Shown: one piece after another, positions 47,547 to 56,677 of the stretch
Layout: each line of letters starts with the position of its first letter
Position numbering within the stretch: the first letter of the stretch is position 1
DNA from: Adhaeribacter arboris
GTDB taxonomy: Bacteria; Bacteroidota; Bacteroidia; Cytophagales; Hymenobacteraceae
Reading direction: 5' to 3'
NCBI RefSeq assembly: GCF_003023845.1
Contig: NZ_PYFT01000001.1
Span: forward strand, 5,580,001-5,644,000
Length of the DNA stretch: 64,000 nucleotides
Made by a program: the position numbers and the translations under genes
The notes under the pieces: generated by a model
What the model was told of the DNA's origin: nothing
The model's database searches: none
What the model saw: only the letters and a program-made list of their open reading frames with translations

Positions 47547-48521
47547 ATGAATAAAGTTTTAGCCAGGTTTGGGCCGTTTTTCGGGCTGCTGTTTGTGATA
47601 ATTCTGTTTACCATTCTATGTCCGCCGCAGTTTAATTCTTTCGATAACGTAAAAACCATTCTTACTCAAAGTGTTATTGTGGGAATTGCGGCCTTTGGCA
47701 TGACCATGGTCATTATTTCCGGCGGGATTGATTTAAGCGTAGGATCTCAAATTGCTTTAGGTACGGTGGTTATTGCTACCATCATGAATCTGCAGGGTGG
47801 TTCCGAGGCTACTTCCGTAGGGGGAATTATGCCTCTTGTGGCAGCTTTAGCGGCAATTGGGGCTTGTGCTTTATGCGGTTTAATTATTGGGTCGTTTATT
47901 TCCCGGTTTACTATTGTGCCGTTTATTGTTACGCTGGGTATGATGCAGATTGCCCGCGGCGTGGCAAAATGGATTGGGAAAGAACAAACCATTAGTACGC
48001 CACCCAACTGGTTGCAGGATTTAATGTTGTTAGATCCGGAACCATCGTGGCTGGTATTCGCACCGGGAGTTTGGATAACCGTATTGTTATTTGCCATACT
48101 GGCTATCCTTTTAAAATATACGGTATTTGGCCGGCATATTTTTGCTATTGGCTCCAACGAACTCACGGCCCGCCTTTGCGGCATTAAAGTAAATCTCAAC
48201 AAAGCTATGATTTACACGGTAAGCTCCATATTTGTGGGTATTGCTTCGGTAATGCAGTACAGCAACTTAACCGTAGGCGATCCTACGGCGGCGAACGGGA
48301 TGGAATTAGATATTATTGCGGCGGTGGTAATTGGCGGCGGATCTTTAAGTGGAGGGGAAGGTAGCGCTTTGGGTTCCATTATTGGAGCATTGATAATGGC
48401 GGTTTTGCGTAATGGCTGTAATATGTTGGGCTTGCCCAATTACGTGCAGGAAATTATCATCGGGATAATTATTGTGGGTGCCGTTTTAATAGATCGCTTA
48501 AAGCACCGCATTAACGCTTAG
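47547..48521 (+). CDS. Sugar ABC transporter permease
   Basis: A 324-residue membrane protein of the RbsC/BPD_transp_2 family with about eight to ten helices. The family segments AAFGMTMVIISGGIDLSVGSQIALG, GRHIFAIGSNELTARLCGIKV, DIIAAVVIGGGSLSGGEGS and AVLRNGCNMLGLPNY are all present, the third containing the EAA-like cytoplasmic loop that meets the ATPase. It should form the membrane pore with the ATPase encoded upstream. A very stable hairpin follows, closing the operon at the point where the convergent sugar-acid genes end. Confidence 0.93.
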   Translation: MNKVLARFGPFFGLLFVIILFTILCPPQFNSFDNVKTILTQSVIVGIAAFGMTMVIISGGIDLSVGSQIALGTVVIATIMNLQGGSEATSVGGIMPLVAALAAIGACALCGLIIGSFISRFTIVPFIVTLGMMQIARGVAKWIGKEQTISTPPNWLQDLMLLDPEPSWLVFAPGVWITVLLFAILAILLKYTVFGRHIFAIGSNELTARLCGIKVNLNKAMIYTVSSIFVGIASVMQYSNLTVGDPTAANGMELDIIAAVVIGGGSLSGGEGSALGSIIGALIMAVLRNGCNMLGLPNYVQEIIIGIIIVGAVLIDRLKHRINA

Positions 48522-48552
48522 TAGCATTTTTTAGTAAGGAAGCTCTCCGAAT

Positions 48553-48619
48553 AGTTAATAAAAAAGTCCGACAGAAGATTTTACAATTAAAAATCTTCTG
48601 TCGGACTTTTTTATTAACT
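48553..48619. terminator. Bidirectional terminator between sugar ABC operon and aldehyde dehydrogenase
   Basis: A perfect 29-bp stem (48553-48581 with 48591-48619) with a 9-nt loop; A-run on one side and T-run on the other allow it to act on both convergent transcripts. Confidence 0.92.
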
Positions 48620-48676
48620 GACAAAATTTATCTTCTTCTGAAATTAGTAGTTAGCCAGCTTTAATAACTGCATCCG

Positions 48677-50251
48677 TTATATTTTATCTTTCGTTAACTG
48701 ACCATTCACATTGCGCCAAATATTCAAAGGGTTGCTATTTTGTAGTTCTGCTGGTAATACACTATCCGGAAAATCCTGGTAACAAACGGGTCGGCTGAAC
48801 CGGTAGATAGCCGCCGTCCCCACCGAAGTGGTACGCGCATCGGTAGTAGCCGGGAAAGGTCCGCCGTGTACCATGGAGGCACAAACTTCTACTCCCGTCG
48901 GGAAGCCATTAATTAGTAAGCGGCCAACTTTCCGTTCCAAGATTGCGACCAGATCGGCGTATTCTACCAAATCCTCCGGGGTAGCTTGCAAGGTGGCCGT
49001 TAAGTGCCCGTGTAAGCCATTGGCAATAGCCATTAACTCTTCTTTACCCGTAGCCGAAATGTAAACCGTAGAAGGTCCAAATACTTCTTCGCCAATTTCC
49101 GGAGTAGCCAAAAAAGTAGTTGCATCGGTACGAAGTAAATGCGGAGTACCGCCGCAAGCGCTCTCATTGCTTATGCCGGTAGCTAGTACCGAAACGCCCG
49201 CCGTTTGCGTTAGCTTTTGAATGCCCGCATCAAAAGCTTGCTTTATGGTAGGAGTTAGCATGGTGCCCGCCGATAAACCCGTAAATACCTCCGTGGTTTT
49301 ATTTAAAAATTTTTCTGCTTCCGTAGATTGCTGCGCTACCACTAAACCCGGATTGGTACAAAACTGACCAACGCCCATAGTTACAGAAGTCGCAAGCCCT
49401 TGCGCTAAATTCTCGCCCCGTTCTTTCAAAGCCCCTGGTAAAATAAATACCGGGTTAGTGCTGCCCATTTCGGCATAAACCGGAATAGGTTCAGGTCGGC
49501 GGGCTGCTGCGTCGAAAAGAGCCTTGCCGCCCCGGTATGAGCCGGTAAAGCCAATGGCCTTAATAAGCGGATGTTCTACCAAATCCATGCCTACCGCCGT
49601 GGATTGCCCGTGTACCATCGAAAATACGCCATCGGGCATATTAGTGGCCTGAGCTGCCCGCAACACTGCTGCCGCCATTAACTGCGAAGTGCCCGGATGA
49701 GCCGGGTGGCCTTTAACTACTACCGTACAACCTGCCGCCAACGCCGATGCCGTATCGCCGCCGGCTACCGAAAAAGCCAAGGGGAAATTACTCGCTCCAA
49801 AAATACCCACTGGTCCCAAAGCAATATTCATTCGCCGCAAGTCCGATTTAGGCAAAGGTTTCCGGTCGGGTATGGCCGTGTCAACAGTGGCATCTACCCA
49901 GGAACCTTCCCGTAATAAGGCGGCAAACATATTTAACTGACCAATGGTACGGCCTCGTTCACCCTGTAAACGGGCTTCGGGCAAACCAGATTCTTCCTGG
50001 CAAAGGGTTATGAGGGCATCGCCTAAGTTCATGATTTCTTCGCCAATTTTCTGCAGGAAATCTGCCCTTTCTGCTCCTGTTTTTTTCCGGTAGATTAAAA
50101 AAGCGGCTTCCGCTTTCTCTGCTGCCGCCGCTACTGCTTCCGGGGAACTTTCGGTGAATTCGGTGGTTAACCATTCGCCTTTAGTCGGGTTAAAACCCCG
50201 GAACGTTTTTGATGGAGTTGAAACTTCCGTAAGTATATTTTTATCAGTCAT
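48677..50251 (-). CDS. Aldehyde dehydrogenase (NADP+), 2-oxoglutarate semialdehyde dehydrogenase-like
   Basis: A 524-residue enzyme. It has the cofactor segment VGIFGASNFPLAFSVAGGDT, the Glu-containing AEMGSTNPVFILP region, the catalytic Cys in GVGQFCTNPGLV and EEVFGPSTVYI. The overall pattern (N-terminal FNPTKGEWLTTEF, long C-terminal GWRHTD-like segment SMVHGGPFPATTDARTTSVGTAAI) is that of NADP-dependent KGSADH-type aldehyde dehydrogenases that convert 2,5-dioxopentanoate to 2-oxoglutarate. That is the last step of non-phosphorylative pentose or sugar-acid breakdown. The FAH-family gene lies 173 bp upstream on the same strand. Substrate is inferred from family and neighbours. Confidence 0.88.
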   Translation of the reverse strand: MTDKNILTEVSTPSKTFRGFNPTKGEWLTTEFTESSPEAVAAAAEKAEAAFLIYRKKTGAERADFLQKIGEEIMNLGDALITLCQEESGLPEARLQGERGRTIGQLNMFAALLREGSWVDATVDTAIPDRKPLPKSDLRRMNIALGPVGIFGASNFPLAFSVAGGDTASALAAGCTVVVKGHPAHPGTSQLMAAAVLRAAQATNMPDGVFSMVHGQSTAVGMDLVEHPLIKAIGFTGSYRGGKALFDAAARRPEPIPVYAEMGSTNPVFILPGALKERGENLAQGLATSVTMGVGQFCTNPGLVVAQQSTEAEKFLNKTTEVFTGLSAGTMLTPTIKQAFDAGIQKLTQTAGVSVLATGISNESACGGTPHLLRTDATTFLATPEIGEEVFGPSTVYISATGKEELMAIANGLHGHLTATLQATPEDLVEYADLVAILERKVGRLLINGFPTGVEVCASMVHGGPFPATTDARTTSVGTAAIYRFSRPVCYQDFPDSVLPAELQNSNPLNIWRNVNGQLTKDKI

Positions 50252-50424
50252 GATGATCGTATTTAAAGATTGGGAAACCTGATTATTTAAATTTCGAGAA
50301 ATAAGGTTTACGTACTTTTATCCTAATGTCGTTACTTGAACTTAGCTTTAGGTTGATTTAAGAAAAGAAAATAAGGTAAACTAAAGTGTTTAAGCCGGCA
50401 CTATCCGAACCGGCAGACTGGTTT

Positions 50425-51261
50425 TTAGCGGACGTAGTTTATTAATGTACCAATATGTTCAATACTAATCCGGATTTCATCGCCGCTGGCTAAGGTAAAA
50501 TCATTAGGAGGAATAATGCCAGTGCCGGTCATCAGGTAAACGCCGTAACTAAAGCTGCACTCCCGAAACAAAAAGTCTACTAATTCCTCATGCGAACGCT
50601 TAATTTGATTTATGCTGATCGTATCTGAAAATACCGTTTTTTCTTTGCGGATAATTTCGAGACTGATATTGGCATCCTTATCAATTTTATTTTCCGCAAG
50701 ATATAAGCCGGGTCCAATGGCGGCGCTGTTATCGTAGGTTTTAGCCTGGGGTAAATACAGCGGATTTTCGCCTTCGATGCTGCGGGAACTCATATCGTTG
50801 CCAATGGTGTAACCTGCAATTTGGCCTTTGTTGTTGATAAAAATAGTTAATTCTGGTTCCGGAACATCCCAGGTAGAATCTTTCCGGATGTGCACCGCAC
50901 CCAAATGGCCAACCGTACGGGCAGCAGTAGCTTTAAAAAATATTTCCGGCCGTTCGGCATCGTATACTCGATCGTAAAAATCACCCCCGCCCGCATCTTT
51001 CGATTCTTCCATTCGGGCATTTTTACTGCGATAATAAGTAACGCCGGCGGCCCAAATTTCTTGCCGCACGATTGGTACTAACAACTCATCGGCAATTAAT
51101 TGCGTACCGTTTGTTTCTGGGCGGAGCCGGCTGATCTCGGCTTTTACTTCCTCGTACAAGTTTTCCCGATTGATAAACCTATCCCAATCTGTATCCTGCG
51201 ACAGGTAAAAAGTTTGATCTTCTTCAATGAGAATGCCGGTCTTTAGACGATATAATTTCAT
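50425..51261 (-). CDS. Fumarylacetoacetate hydrolase family protein, possible 2-keto-3-deoxy-sugar-acid dehydratase
   Basis: A 278-residue protein of the FAH family. The family metal site is visible in the [15 protein letters not shown] region (acidic EPE residues), and the sequence [17 protein letters not shown], the K in [15 protein letters not shown] and [22 protein letters not shown] are typical. FAH-fold members include hydrolases, isomerases and the 2-keto-3-deoxy-pentonate dehydratases. With the aldehyde dehydrogenase downstream a dehydratase in a Weimberg-type route is the most economical reading, as those two enzymes act in sequence. An aromatic-degradation hydrolase is the alternative; the remaining pathway genes were not seen here. 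Confidence 0.8.
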   Translation of the reverse strand: MKLYRLKTGILIEEDQTFYLSQDTDWDRFINRENLYEEVKAEISRLRPETNGTQLIADELLVPIVRQEIWAAGVTYYRSKNARMEESKDAGGGDFYDRVYDAERPEIFFKATAARTVGHLGAVHIRKDSTWDVPEPELTIFINNKGQIAGYTIGNDMSSRSIEGENPLYLPQAKTYDNSAAIGPGLYLAENKIDKDANISLEIIRKEKTVFSDTISINQIKRSHEELVDFLFRECSFSYGVYLMTGTGIIPPNDFTLASGDEIRISIEHIGTLINYVR

Positions 51262-51450
51262 AGTTCTTTCAATTTATTCTTTACAAACCTTTAAAGATAG
51301 AAGAGAGACGCTGAAAATGTATAATCTTTCTGATAATTTAATTAAACCATTACTTCATTAAAAAGGGTCGTGGTTAAAGCGGCCGTTTACTAGTAAATAA
51401 TACGAGGAGATAAACCGAGGAGCAAAAATTTAACAGGTAAAATAAAAAAA

Positions 51451-51483
51451 CGCCGCCGCTATTTTATTTAAATAGCGGCGGTG
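51451..51483 (-). terminator. Terminator of the RNA helicase gene
   Basis: A GC-rich stem of 12 bp plus a wobble pair (51451-51464 with 51470-51483), followed on the minus strand by a run of seven Ts. Confidence 0.9.
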
Positions 51484-51545
51484 CAGGTAGTAGATTCTAA
51501 AAGAGTGAAAATGCTATTTATTTCTAAAAAGCATGCTTATTTTTA

Positions 51546-52805
51546 TTAGTTTTTAGAGGCATTAGACCATCTTTTAGGCGCATTTCTGTTTCTAGAGTTA
51601 CTCTTATTAAAAGATCCATTTGCTTTGTTTTCCGTGATGGGTGTTGCTGCTTTCGAGTGCGCAACGGGCGTCATTGGATAAGGATGATCCTGTATTACCG
51701 GAATAGTTTTAGCAATTAGTTTATTTATGTCGCGGAGATAAAGTTGTTCCTCAGCGTCGCAGAAAGACCAGGCAATGCCGTTCGCACCCGCCCGCCCCGT
51801 ACGACCAATCCGGTGCACATACGTTTCGGGTACATTAGGTAATTCAAAATTAATCACGTGGGTTAATTCTTCTACGTCAATGCCGCGGGCAGCGATATCC
51901 GTAGCCACCAATACGCGCGTTTGCCGGGTTTTAAAATTAGTTAAAGCACGTTGCCGGGCATTCTGCGATTTATTGCCGTGAATAGCTTCAGCCCCAATCC
52001 CGGCCCGGTTTAAATCTTTCGCTACTTTATCGGCGCCATGTTTCGTGCGCGTAAATATTAAGGCCGTTTCAATAGAAGAATCGGCTAATAAGTGAAGTAA
52101 TAAAGGTTTTTTATCGTTTTTCTGAACGTAATAAACGGCCTGTTCAATAGTATGGGCCGTTGAGGAAACAGGTGTTACTTCTACTTTAACCGGATTTACC
52201 AGAATAGTGTCCGCTAATTTTACGATCTCGGGCGGCATGGTTGCGGAAAAAAACAAAGTTTGTCTTTTTGCCGGCAATTTCGTGATTACTCTTTTTACGT
52301 CGTGCACAAAACCCATATCCAACATCCGATCGGCTTCGTCGAGTACGAATAAATTTAGGTGCTGCAAGCTAATAAAGCCTTGATTCATTAAATCGAGTAA
52401 ACGACCTGGGGTAGCAATCAAAATATCTACGCCGGCGCGTAAAGCATCTGTTTGTGCTTTCTGCGGTACCCCGCCAAAAATTACCTGATGCCGTAAGTTG
52501 GTATAACGGCCGTAAGCCGCAAAACTTTCCCCAATCTGGATAGCTAGTTCGCGGGTAGGCGTTAAAATTAAGGCTTTTACGGGCCGGTAACTCTTGGTAG
52601 GTGTTTGTTGGTTGTGCAATAATTGAATTATAGGAATAGCAAAAGCAGCCGTTTTACCCGTGCCGGTTTGGGCACAGCCGAGTAAATCATGTTTCTTTAA
52701 TATAATAGGAATTGCTTTCTCTTGAATAGGAGTAGGATTCGTGTATCCTTCGGTTTGTAAAGCCTTTAAGATAGGCTCCATTATCTGTAAGTCGGTAAAT
52801 AACAT
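51546..52805 (-). CDS. DEAD-box RNA helicase, RhlE-like
   Basis: A 419-residue ATP-dependent RNA helicase. All motifs are present: Q motif [14 protein letters not shown] (about 19-32), Walker A AQTGTGKT (motif I), PTRELA, TPGR, DEAD in [16 protein letters not shown] in FFSATMP, ARGIDV and [11 protein letters not shown] basic Ser/Asn-rich C-terminal tail (about 375-419) likely binds RNA. Such RhlE-type proteins take part in ribosome assembly and RNA decay and are often cold-induced. It stands alone and is closed by the terminator at 51451. The start ATG gives the family N-terminus [15 protein letters not shown]. Confidence 0.93.
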   Translation of the reverse strand: MLFTDLQIMEPILKALQTEGYTNPTPIQEKAIPIILKKHDLLGCAQTGTGKTAAFAIPIIQLLHNQQTPTKSYRPVKALILTPTRELAIQIGESFAAYGRYTNLRHQVIFGGVPQKAQTDALRAGVDILIATPGRLLDLMNQGFISLQHLNLFVLDEADRMLDMGFVHDVKRVITKLPAKRQTLFFSATMPPEIVKLADTILVNPVKVEVTPVSSTAHTIEQAVYYVQKNDKKPLLLHLLADSSIETALIFTRTKHGADKVAKDLNRAGIGAEAIHGNKSQNARQRALTNFKTRQTRVLVATDIAARGIDVEELTHVINFELPNVPETYVHRIGRTGRAGANGIAWSFCDAEEQLYLRDINKLIAKTIPVIQDHPYPMTPVAHSKAATPITENKANGSFNKSNSRNRNAPKRWSNASKN

Positions 52806-52986
52806 TCTTATTTTTCTTGAATAGCGGCCTGTTTTAGATTTGTACAGATGATTTAATTCAGGCTAGATAGTAATTTGTGGTTTAGATTATTCAACTGAAG
52901 CTGATAATCTTCAGAACTATAAGCGTAATACTAGGTTTATGGTTCAATTTGGAAGGTAATCAGCTACAATTCGGTAAATATAAAAC

Positions 52987-53018
52987 AAAAAAGGTAGATA
53001 TATCTATCTACCTTTTTT
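52987..53018. terminator. Terminator downstream of the 164-residue lipoprotein gene
   Basis: A perfect 14-bp stem (52987-53000 with 53005-53018) with a 4-nt loop and A6/T6 ends, placed 20 bp after the stop codon of the minus-strand lipoprotein gene. Confidence 0.88.
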
Positions 53019-53037
53019 ATAGTGGTTATATACTTTT

Positions 53038-53532
53038 TTATTGATTCTTTTCCCAATCTTCGAACTGCATAGTACCCACGTTTTGGCTGAATACTTTTTT
53101 AAAGTTTAAAGTTTGATCGGCACCGATTTCTACATTTTTATAAGAGTAAGCCTGGCTACCGGGTAGGTCAGATTTGTTAATTACGACATAAACCAAATAT
53201 TTCCCTGGTTTGATTTTTTCCGTCATGACTACTCCAATTGCCCCATATTCCGCGCTAACGTAGGTTTTAGTTGTTTTATCAAAGATTCTCCCTACGTAAA
53301 TTTCTGATCCGGAAGCGGCTATATCATAATCACGGTTCTCGGTTCTCCACATCCAGATGGTACAGGTTATGGGAGCTTTGACCGCCTTACCTGTAGCCGG
53401 ATCTTGCGTTATTTTAAAAACTCCTAAGTCTACTTTAGCGGATTCCTCGTCGGGATTAACTTCTTCGTCTTTCTTGCAACCGCTAAATGTAAATACCGCA
53501 AGGAGTAATAAAAAGGAAAATAGGTTTTTCAT
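53038..53532 (-). CDS. Small lipoprotein of unknown function
   Basis: A 164-residue lipoprotein: signal MKNLFSFLLLLAVFTFSGCK with Cys19, then an acidic linker KKDEEVNPDEE typical of Bacteroidota surface lipoproteins. The body looks like a single beta-sandwich (VDLGVFKITQD, TIWMWRTENRD, KYLVYVVINK). The acidic residues just after the Cys resemble the lipoprotein export signal that directs lipoproteins to the cell surface in this phylum. No family is recognised. It is expressed as a single gene with its own terminator. Confidence 0.75.
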   Translation of the reverse strand: MKNLFSFLLLLAVFTFSGCKKDEEVNPDEESAKVDLGVFKITQDPATGKAVKAPITCTIWMWRTENRDYDIAASGSEIYVGRIFDKTTKTYVSAEYGAIGVVMTEKIKPGKYLVYVVINKSDLPGSQAYSYKNVEIGADQTLNFKKVFSQNVGTMQFEDWEKNQ

Positions 53533-54328
53533 AAAATATAAATTAAGGAAATAAATAGTAATATACTTGGTAAATGTTAAAAGGAAATTCTGTTATAAAA
53601 GGGATAGATTTTTCTATATGTAATAAAAATCATGCCAGTAGAAAGTTTTAGAGGGTAGTAAAACTTTAGTTAAGATAAATAATCGAAGGAATGTTTATAT
53701 TTTAGTTTGATTGGTAAACTAAAATCGGTTTGTAATAGTTTAATTCAGAATAAATTTTTTACTATTTAACTATACTATTTTCTAATTAAGGTTTATAAAT
53801 AGAGAAAATGCAAATAATAAATTCTGGAATATACTTGATGGTTAGTTTTACTAAATACTTTTATACCGTTTAAAGTAAGGGAATAATTCATTTACATTCA
53901 TATAAAGCACACCGTATTACTTACTTAACTATTGCTACTGGAGCCGATAAAAGCCTGGTTAAGGTTAATAATTTTATCTTTTTGGGTGGTGTTTTTATTT
54001 TGAAATCTTTCACCATAGAACCGGGTTCCAACGCTATACTAGCAACGCCCTCACAAAAGCTACCTACTAAAAATTTACCTATCAGGATACTATTTACCTT
54101 AAACTTAAGACTGCTCACGAAAATTTACTTCCAGACCCAGAGGAATTGGATGTTAAGGATAATCGGGATTGGCTCGATTGGCTACATACTCGCCTTATAA
54201 GCGAGCTGGATGCATAAATTGCTGGGCAAATGTTAGAACTAATTATAAGAAAAGTGTGCTGTTAAAGAGCAAGCAGGTAATAATCAGATGTACGTTGTAC
54301 CTCTGAAAAAGAAAGAACTGTTTTTTAG
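53533..54328. other. AT-rich intergenic region with a start-less ORF fragment
   Basis: No intact gene is supported. A plus-strand frame open from 54071 to 54217 lacks an ATG and reads with protein-like composition near its end (LLPDPEELDVKDNRDWLDWL), so it may be a gene remnant with the start lost. An overlapping minus-strand frame (53921-54118) looks like a shadow. The remainder is AT-rich. Confidence 0.35.
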
Positions 54329-54565
54329 TTACTTAGTCCTGAGATTATTAGCGGTACTGCCGTCGAGTTGTTCTGCATCCCATTCGTTTTCGGCCCCAAC
54401 ATTACCAACTTCTTCTTTCCCTTCGTAATCGTGATCAAAGGCGTCGGTTTGGTTGCCCGATAGGGGATCGGGATTAGCATCCGGTAGTATTTTGCTATCG
54501 TCGGCGTTGGTAATTTGTTCGTTTTCTTTGGGTGGTTGTACCGGTTCGGTTTTATTCGTTTCCAT
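54329..54565 (-). CDS. Small acidic disordered protein
   Basis: A 78-residue protein rich in Asp, Glu, Asn and Pro, probably disordered, starting METNKTEPVQPPKENEQITN. It is preferred over the slightly longer overlapping frame (54325-54582), which is basic, Pro/Ile-rich and unlike a cellular protein. No family is recognised. It lies between an intergenic region and the TPR-like gene on the same strand; they may share a promoter region. Function is unknown. Confidence 0.6.
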   Translation of the reverse strand: METNKTEPVQPPKENEQITNADDSKILPDANPDPLSGNQTDAFDHDYEGKEEVGNVGAENEWDAEQLDGSTANNLRTK

Positions 54566-54673
54566 AATATGGCTTTTAACACCTCATACGAAAATTCTGC
54601 CGTTAGGTAATGACTACTTGTATTTTAGATTATTTATTTGCTTCGATCGGAAGATTTAAAAATTAATAAATGA

Positions 54674-55975
54674 TTATTCATTAGTCGATTTCGTTTCTGA
54701 GCGCAGCGTTACGTTGCTGGCGGGTGTTTTGCCGCCGCCTTGTTTAATGGTAGCAATGGCTTTGTCAATTTTATAGCCTTTATTCTGAAACTCGGCCCGG
54801 TGCATTTCCAGAATATCAATCGCCTTCTGGCGTTGATTAGAAGCCAGCAATGGTTGTACTTTTAATAGTAATACTTTTATCGCCTGATCAGTGGGAGCCG
54901 CTAATTTAACGTAGGCATCTACCTGGTCGTCCTTGAATCCCCGGAAATTATTAAGCAGCATGTTTAACCCGAATGTGGCCAGTTCCACATCGTTTTGAAC
55001 ATCGTTTTTGTAAGGATAATCCGGGTATTTGGTTAAAAATTGGGTATACACTTCAGGATCGCCGCTATCGGTGTATAAAATATAAATTTTATTCCAGGCT
55101 TCGTATATTTTTTTACTGTTCGGGTATTTTTGAATGTAGCGTTCGTACTCCGGAATAGACGGAAAAGAAGTATACTTGGCAAAAATGCTATCTTCGGCTA
55201 CTTTCACAAACTTACTATCCGGATAATTAGCAATATAGGCTTCGTAACTGGTTTCAGTATCGTCGGCGGTTAAATGCTTAAATAAGGCTACTTCGTATTT
55301 TTGTTTGGCTTCTTCTAAATAAGGGCTTTCCGGATAATTATCTATAAAGAACTTATACGCTTTATAGTCTTTGGATTCGGTAACTTTGGTGTAAATTAAT
55401 TTATCGTATTTCTTTTTAACCTCGGCTTTGTTCTTTGAATTGGGGTATTTCTTAAGAAAAGCGCTGTACGCTTTATCGGTGTTTTCGCGTAAGGTTTCCT
55501 GAAAAGTTAATTCTTCTTTTAATTCATTGGCTTTATCGGCATAAAGTGAATTTTTATGGATATCCAGGTATTCCTGAACAGCTTCCAAGGTATTTTTTTG
55601 AATTACTTCTGCAAAAGATAAAGAATCCAACTGATTTTGGAGATCAATGATCGCCTGTTCGTTGATTTTAGCTTTCAGTAGTTTCTTTTTAACTTTTTCG
55701 TTTACAGAAGGAAAGGCTCCTTTGGCATTTACAATATGAACATAGGCTTTTTCAAGGTCACGCGAGGTGTAATCCGGTAAACTAAGTAATTTACTCATCC
55801 CATATAGGGCCGCCACATCATCCGGATTTTCGGATAAAGATTTATAAAAAATTGTAAATGCTTTATCGTATTTCTTCTTCTGTAAAGCCTCCAAACCATC
55901 GTCAAAAGCAAAGGCTTGCCCGAAGCTGCAGGCTATTAATAAAAAAGTAAAAATAAACTGTAACGGTGCGCGCAT
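54674..55975 (-). CDS. Secreted TPR-like repeat protein
   Basis: A 433-residue protein with a signal peptide (ends QAFAF, near residue 24). Residues about 25-90 contain TPR-like helices (LEALQKKKYDKAFTIFYKSL, DVAALYGMSKLL). Residues about 130-330 contain repeats of about 35 residues with the words FIDNYPESPYLEEAKQKYE, YIANYPDSKFVKVAED and YIQKYPNSKKIYEAW, a pattern like the BamD/YbgF outer-membrane lipoprotein TPRs. It likely binds other envelope proteins in the periplasm. The C-terminal tail is basic and Ser-rich. No partner gene is adjacent. Confidence 0.75.
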   Translation of the reverse strand: MRAPLQFIFTFLLIACSFGQAFAFDDGLEALQKKKYDKAFTIFYKSLSENPDDVAALYGMSKLLSLPDYTSRDLEKAYVHIVNAKGAFPSVNEKVKKKLLKAKINEQAIIDLQNQLDSLSFAEVIQKNTLEAVQEYLDIHKNSLYADKANELKEELTFQETLRENTDKAYSAFLKKYPNSKNKAEVKKKYDKLIYTKVTESKDYKAYKFFIDNYPESPYLEEAKQKYEVALFKHLTADDTETSYEAYIANYPDSKFVKVAEDSIFAKYTSFPSIPEYERYIQKYPNSKKIYEAWNKIYILYTDSGDPEVYTQFLTKYPDYPYKNDVQNDVELATFGLNMLLNNFRGFKDDQVDAYVKLAAPTDQAIKVLLLKVQPLLASNQRQKAIDILEMHRAEFQNKGYKIDKAIATIKQGGGKTPASNVTLRSETKSTNE

Positions 55976-56138
55976 GGAAGAGTGAAATAAAAACCTTGTA
56001 TAAAGTAATACTATAATTAAGAACCTACAAAATAGAAACTTACAAATGCTGGAGTATAATTTATCATACTGCTAAAACTATTCCTTGGTTCTGAATATTA
56101 TTACAAATGAATGTTATTTGCTGCATGTAAATTCTCAT

Positions 56139-56192
56139 GAAAACCGCGGAAAAAAATGTTTAGAAGTTTAATAAATCTTCTGTGGTTTTTTT
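56139..56192. terminator. Possible terminator hairpin
   Basis: A 12-bp stem with two G-U pairs pairs AAAACCGCGGAA with TTCTGTGGTTTT and is followed by T residues on the plus strand; the large loop makes this a weak call. It may close the VOC/phosphatase unit on the minus strand. Confidence 0.4.
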
Positions 56193-56265
56193 ACAAAAAC
56201 GAAAGAAAATCATTTATTTAGGTTTACCCGGAATGTTTTGGCTTTAGCTCTTTGCCCAAGCTCAA

Positions 56266-56637
56266 CTAACCTGGCAGTTCGGTAAATTCCAGAGTGTGGC
56301 CATCCGGATCTTCCAGGAAGATTTGCCACATGCCATCCGGCCGTTTTTTGGGACCCATAAAGTTTAACCCAGCGGCTCGTAAATATGCTTCGGTTTCCTG
56401 AATAGAGGCTACTTTTAAAGCAAAATGATTGCCGCGATGGTGGCTATGTACGGCCTGGTACCGGTCGCCGATTAAGTGCAGTTCTTGGTGTGGTCCCAGC
56501 GCAAACCAGGCACCCGGAAAATCAAAAGCGGGGCGCGCCAGGGAACGGAAGCCAAGCAAATCGCCGTAGAAACGGCAACTTGCCGGAACGTCCTGCACGT
56601 GTAAAGCAACGTGGTTTAATTCTAAAATATTTAACAT
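56266..56637 (-). CDS. VOC (glyoxalase/bleomycin-resistance) family protein
   Basis: A 123-residue vicinal oxygen chelate fold protein. The two beta-alpha-beta-beta-beta repeats are seen as ILELNHVALHVQDVPASCRFY...LLGF and NHFALKVASIQETEAYLRAAGL, ending with FLEDPDGHTLEFTEL. His9, a second His in GNHFALKV and the C-terminal Glu in HTLEF fit metal ligands of lactoylglutathione lyase-like members. Substrate is not known. The phosphatase-like gene lies 40 bp upstream on the same strand and is probably co-transcribed. Confidence 0.88.
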   Translation of the reverse strand: MLNILELNHVALHVQDVPASCRFYGDLLGFRSLARPAFDFPGAWFALGPHQELHLIGDRYQAVHSHHRGNHFALKVASIQETEAYLRAAGLNFMGPKKRPDGMWQIFLEDPDGHTLEFTELPG

Positions 56638-56677
56638 GGTACTATTTTTAAGGGTTAGAGCAAGCCTGAATCCGTAA

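Noticed and set aside
53921-54118. 65-residue minus-strand ORF in the intergenic region
   Set aside because: No start context, family or terminator supports it, and it conflicts with the plus-strand fragment.
54325-54582. 85-residue frame overlapping the acidic small gene
   Set aside because: It is basic and repetitive with no protein-like pattern; the 78-residue acidic frame fits better.
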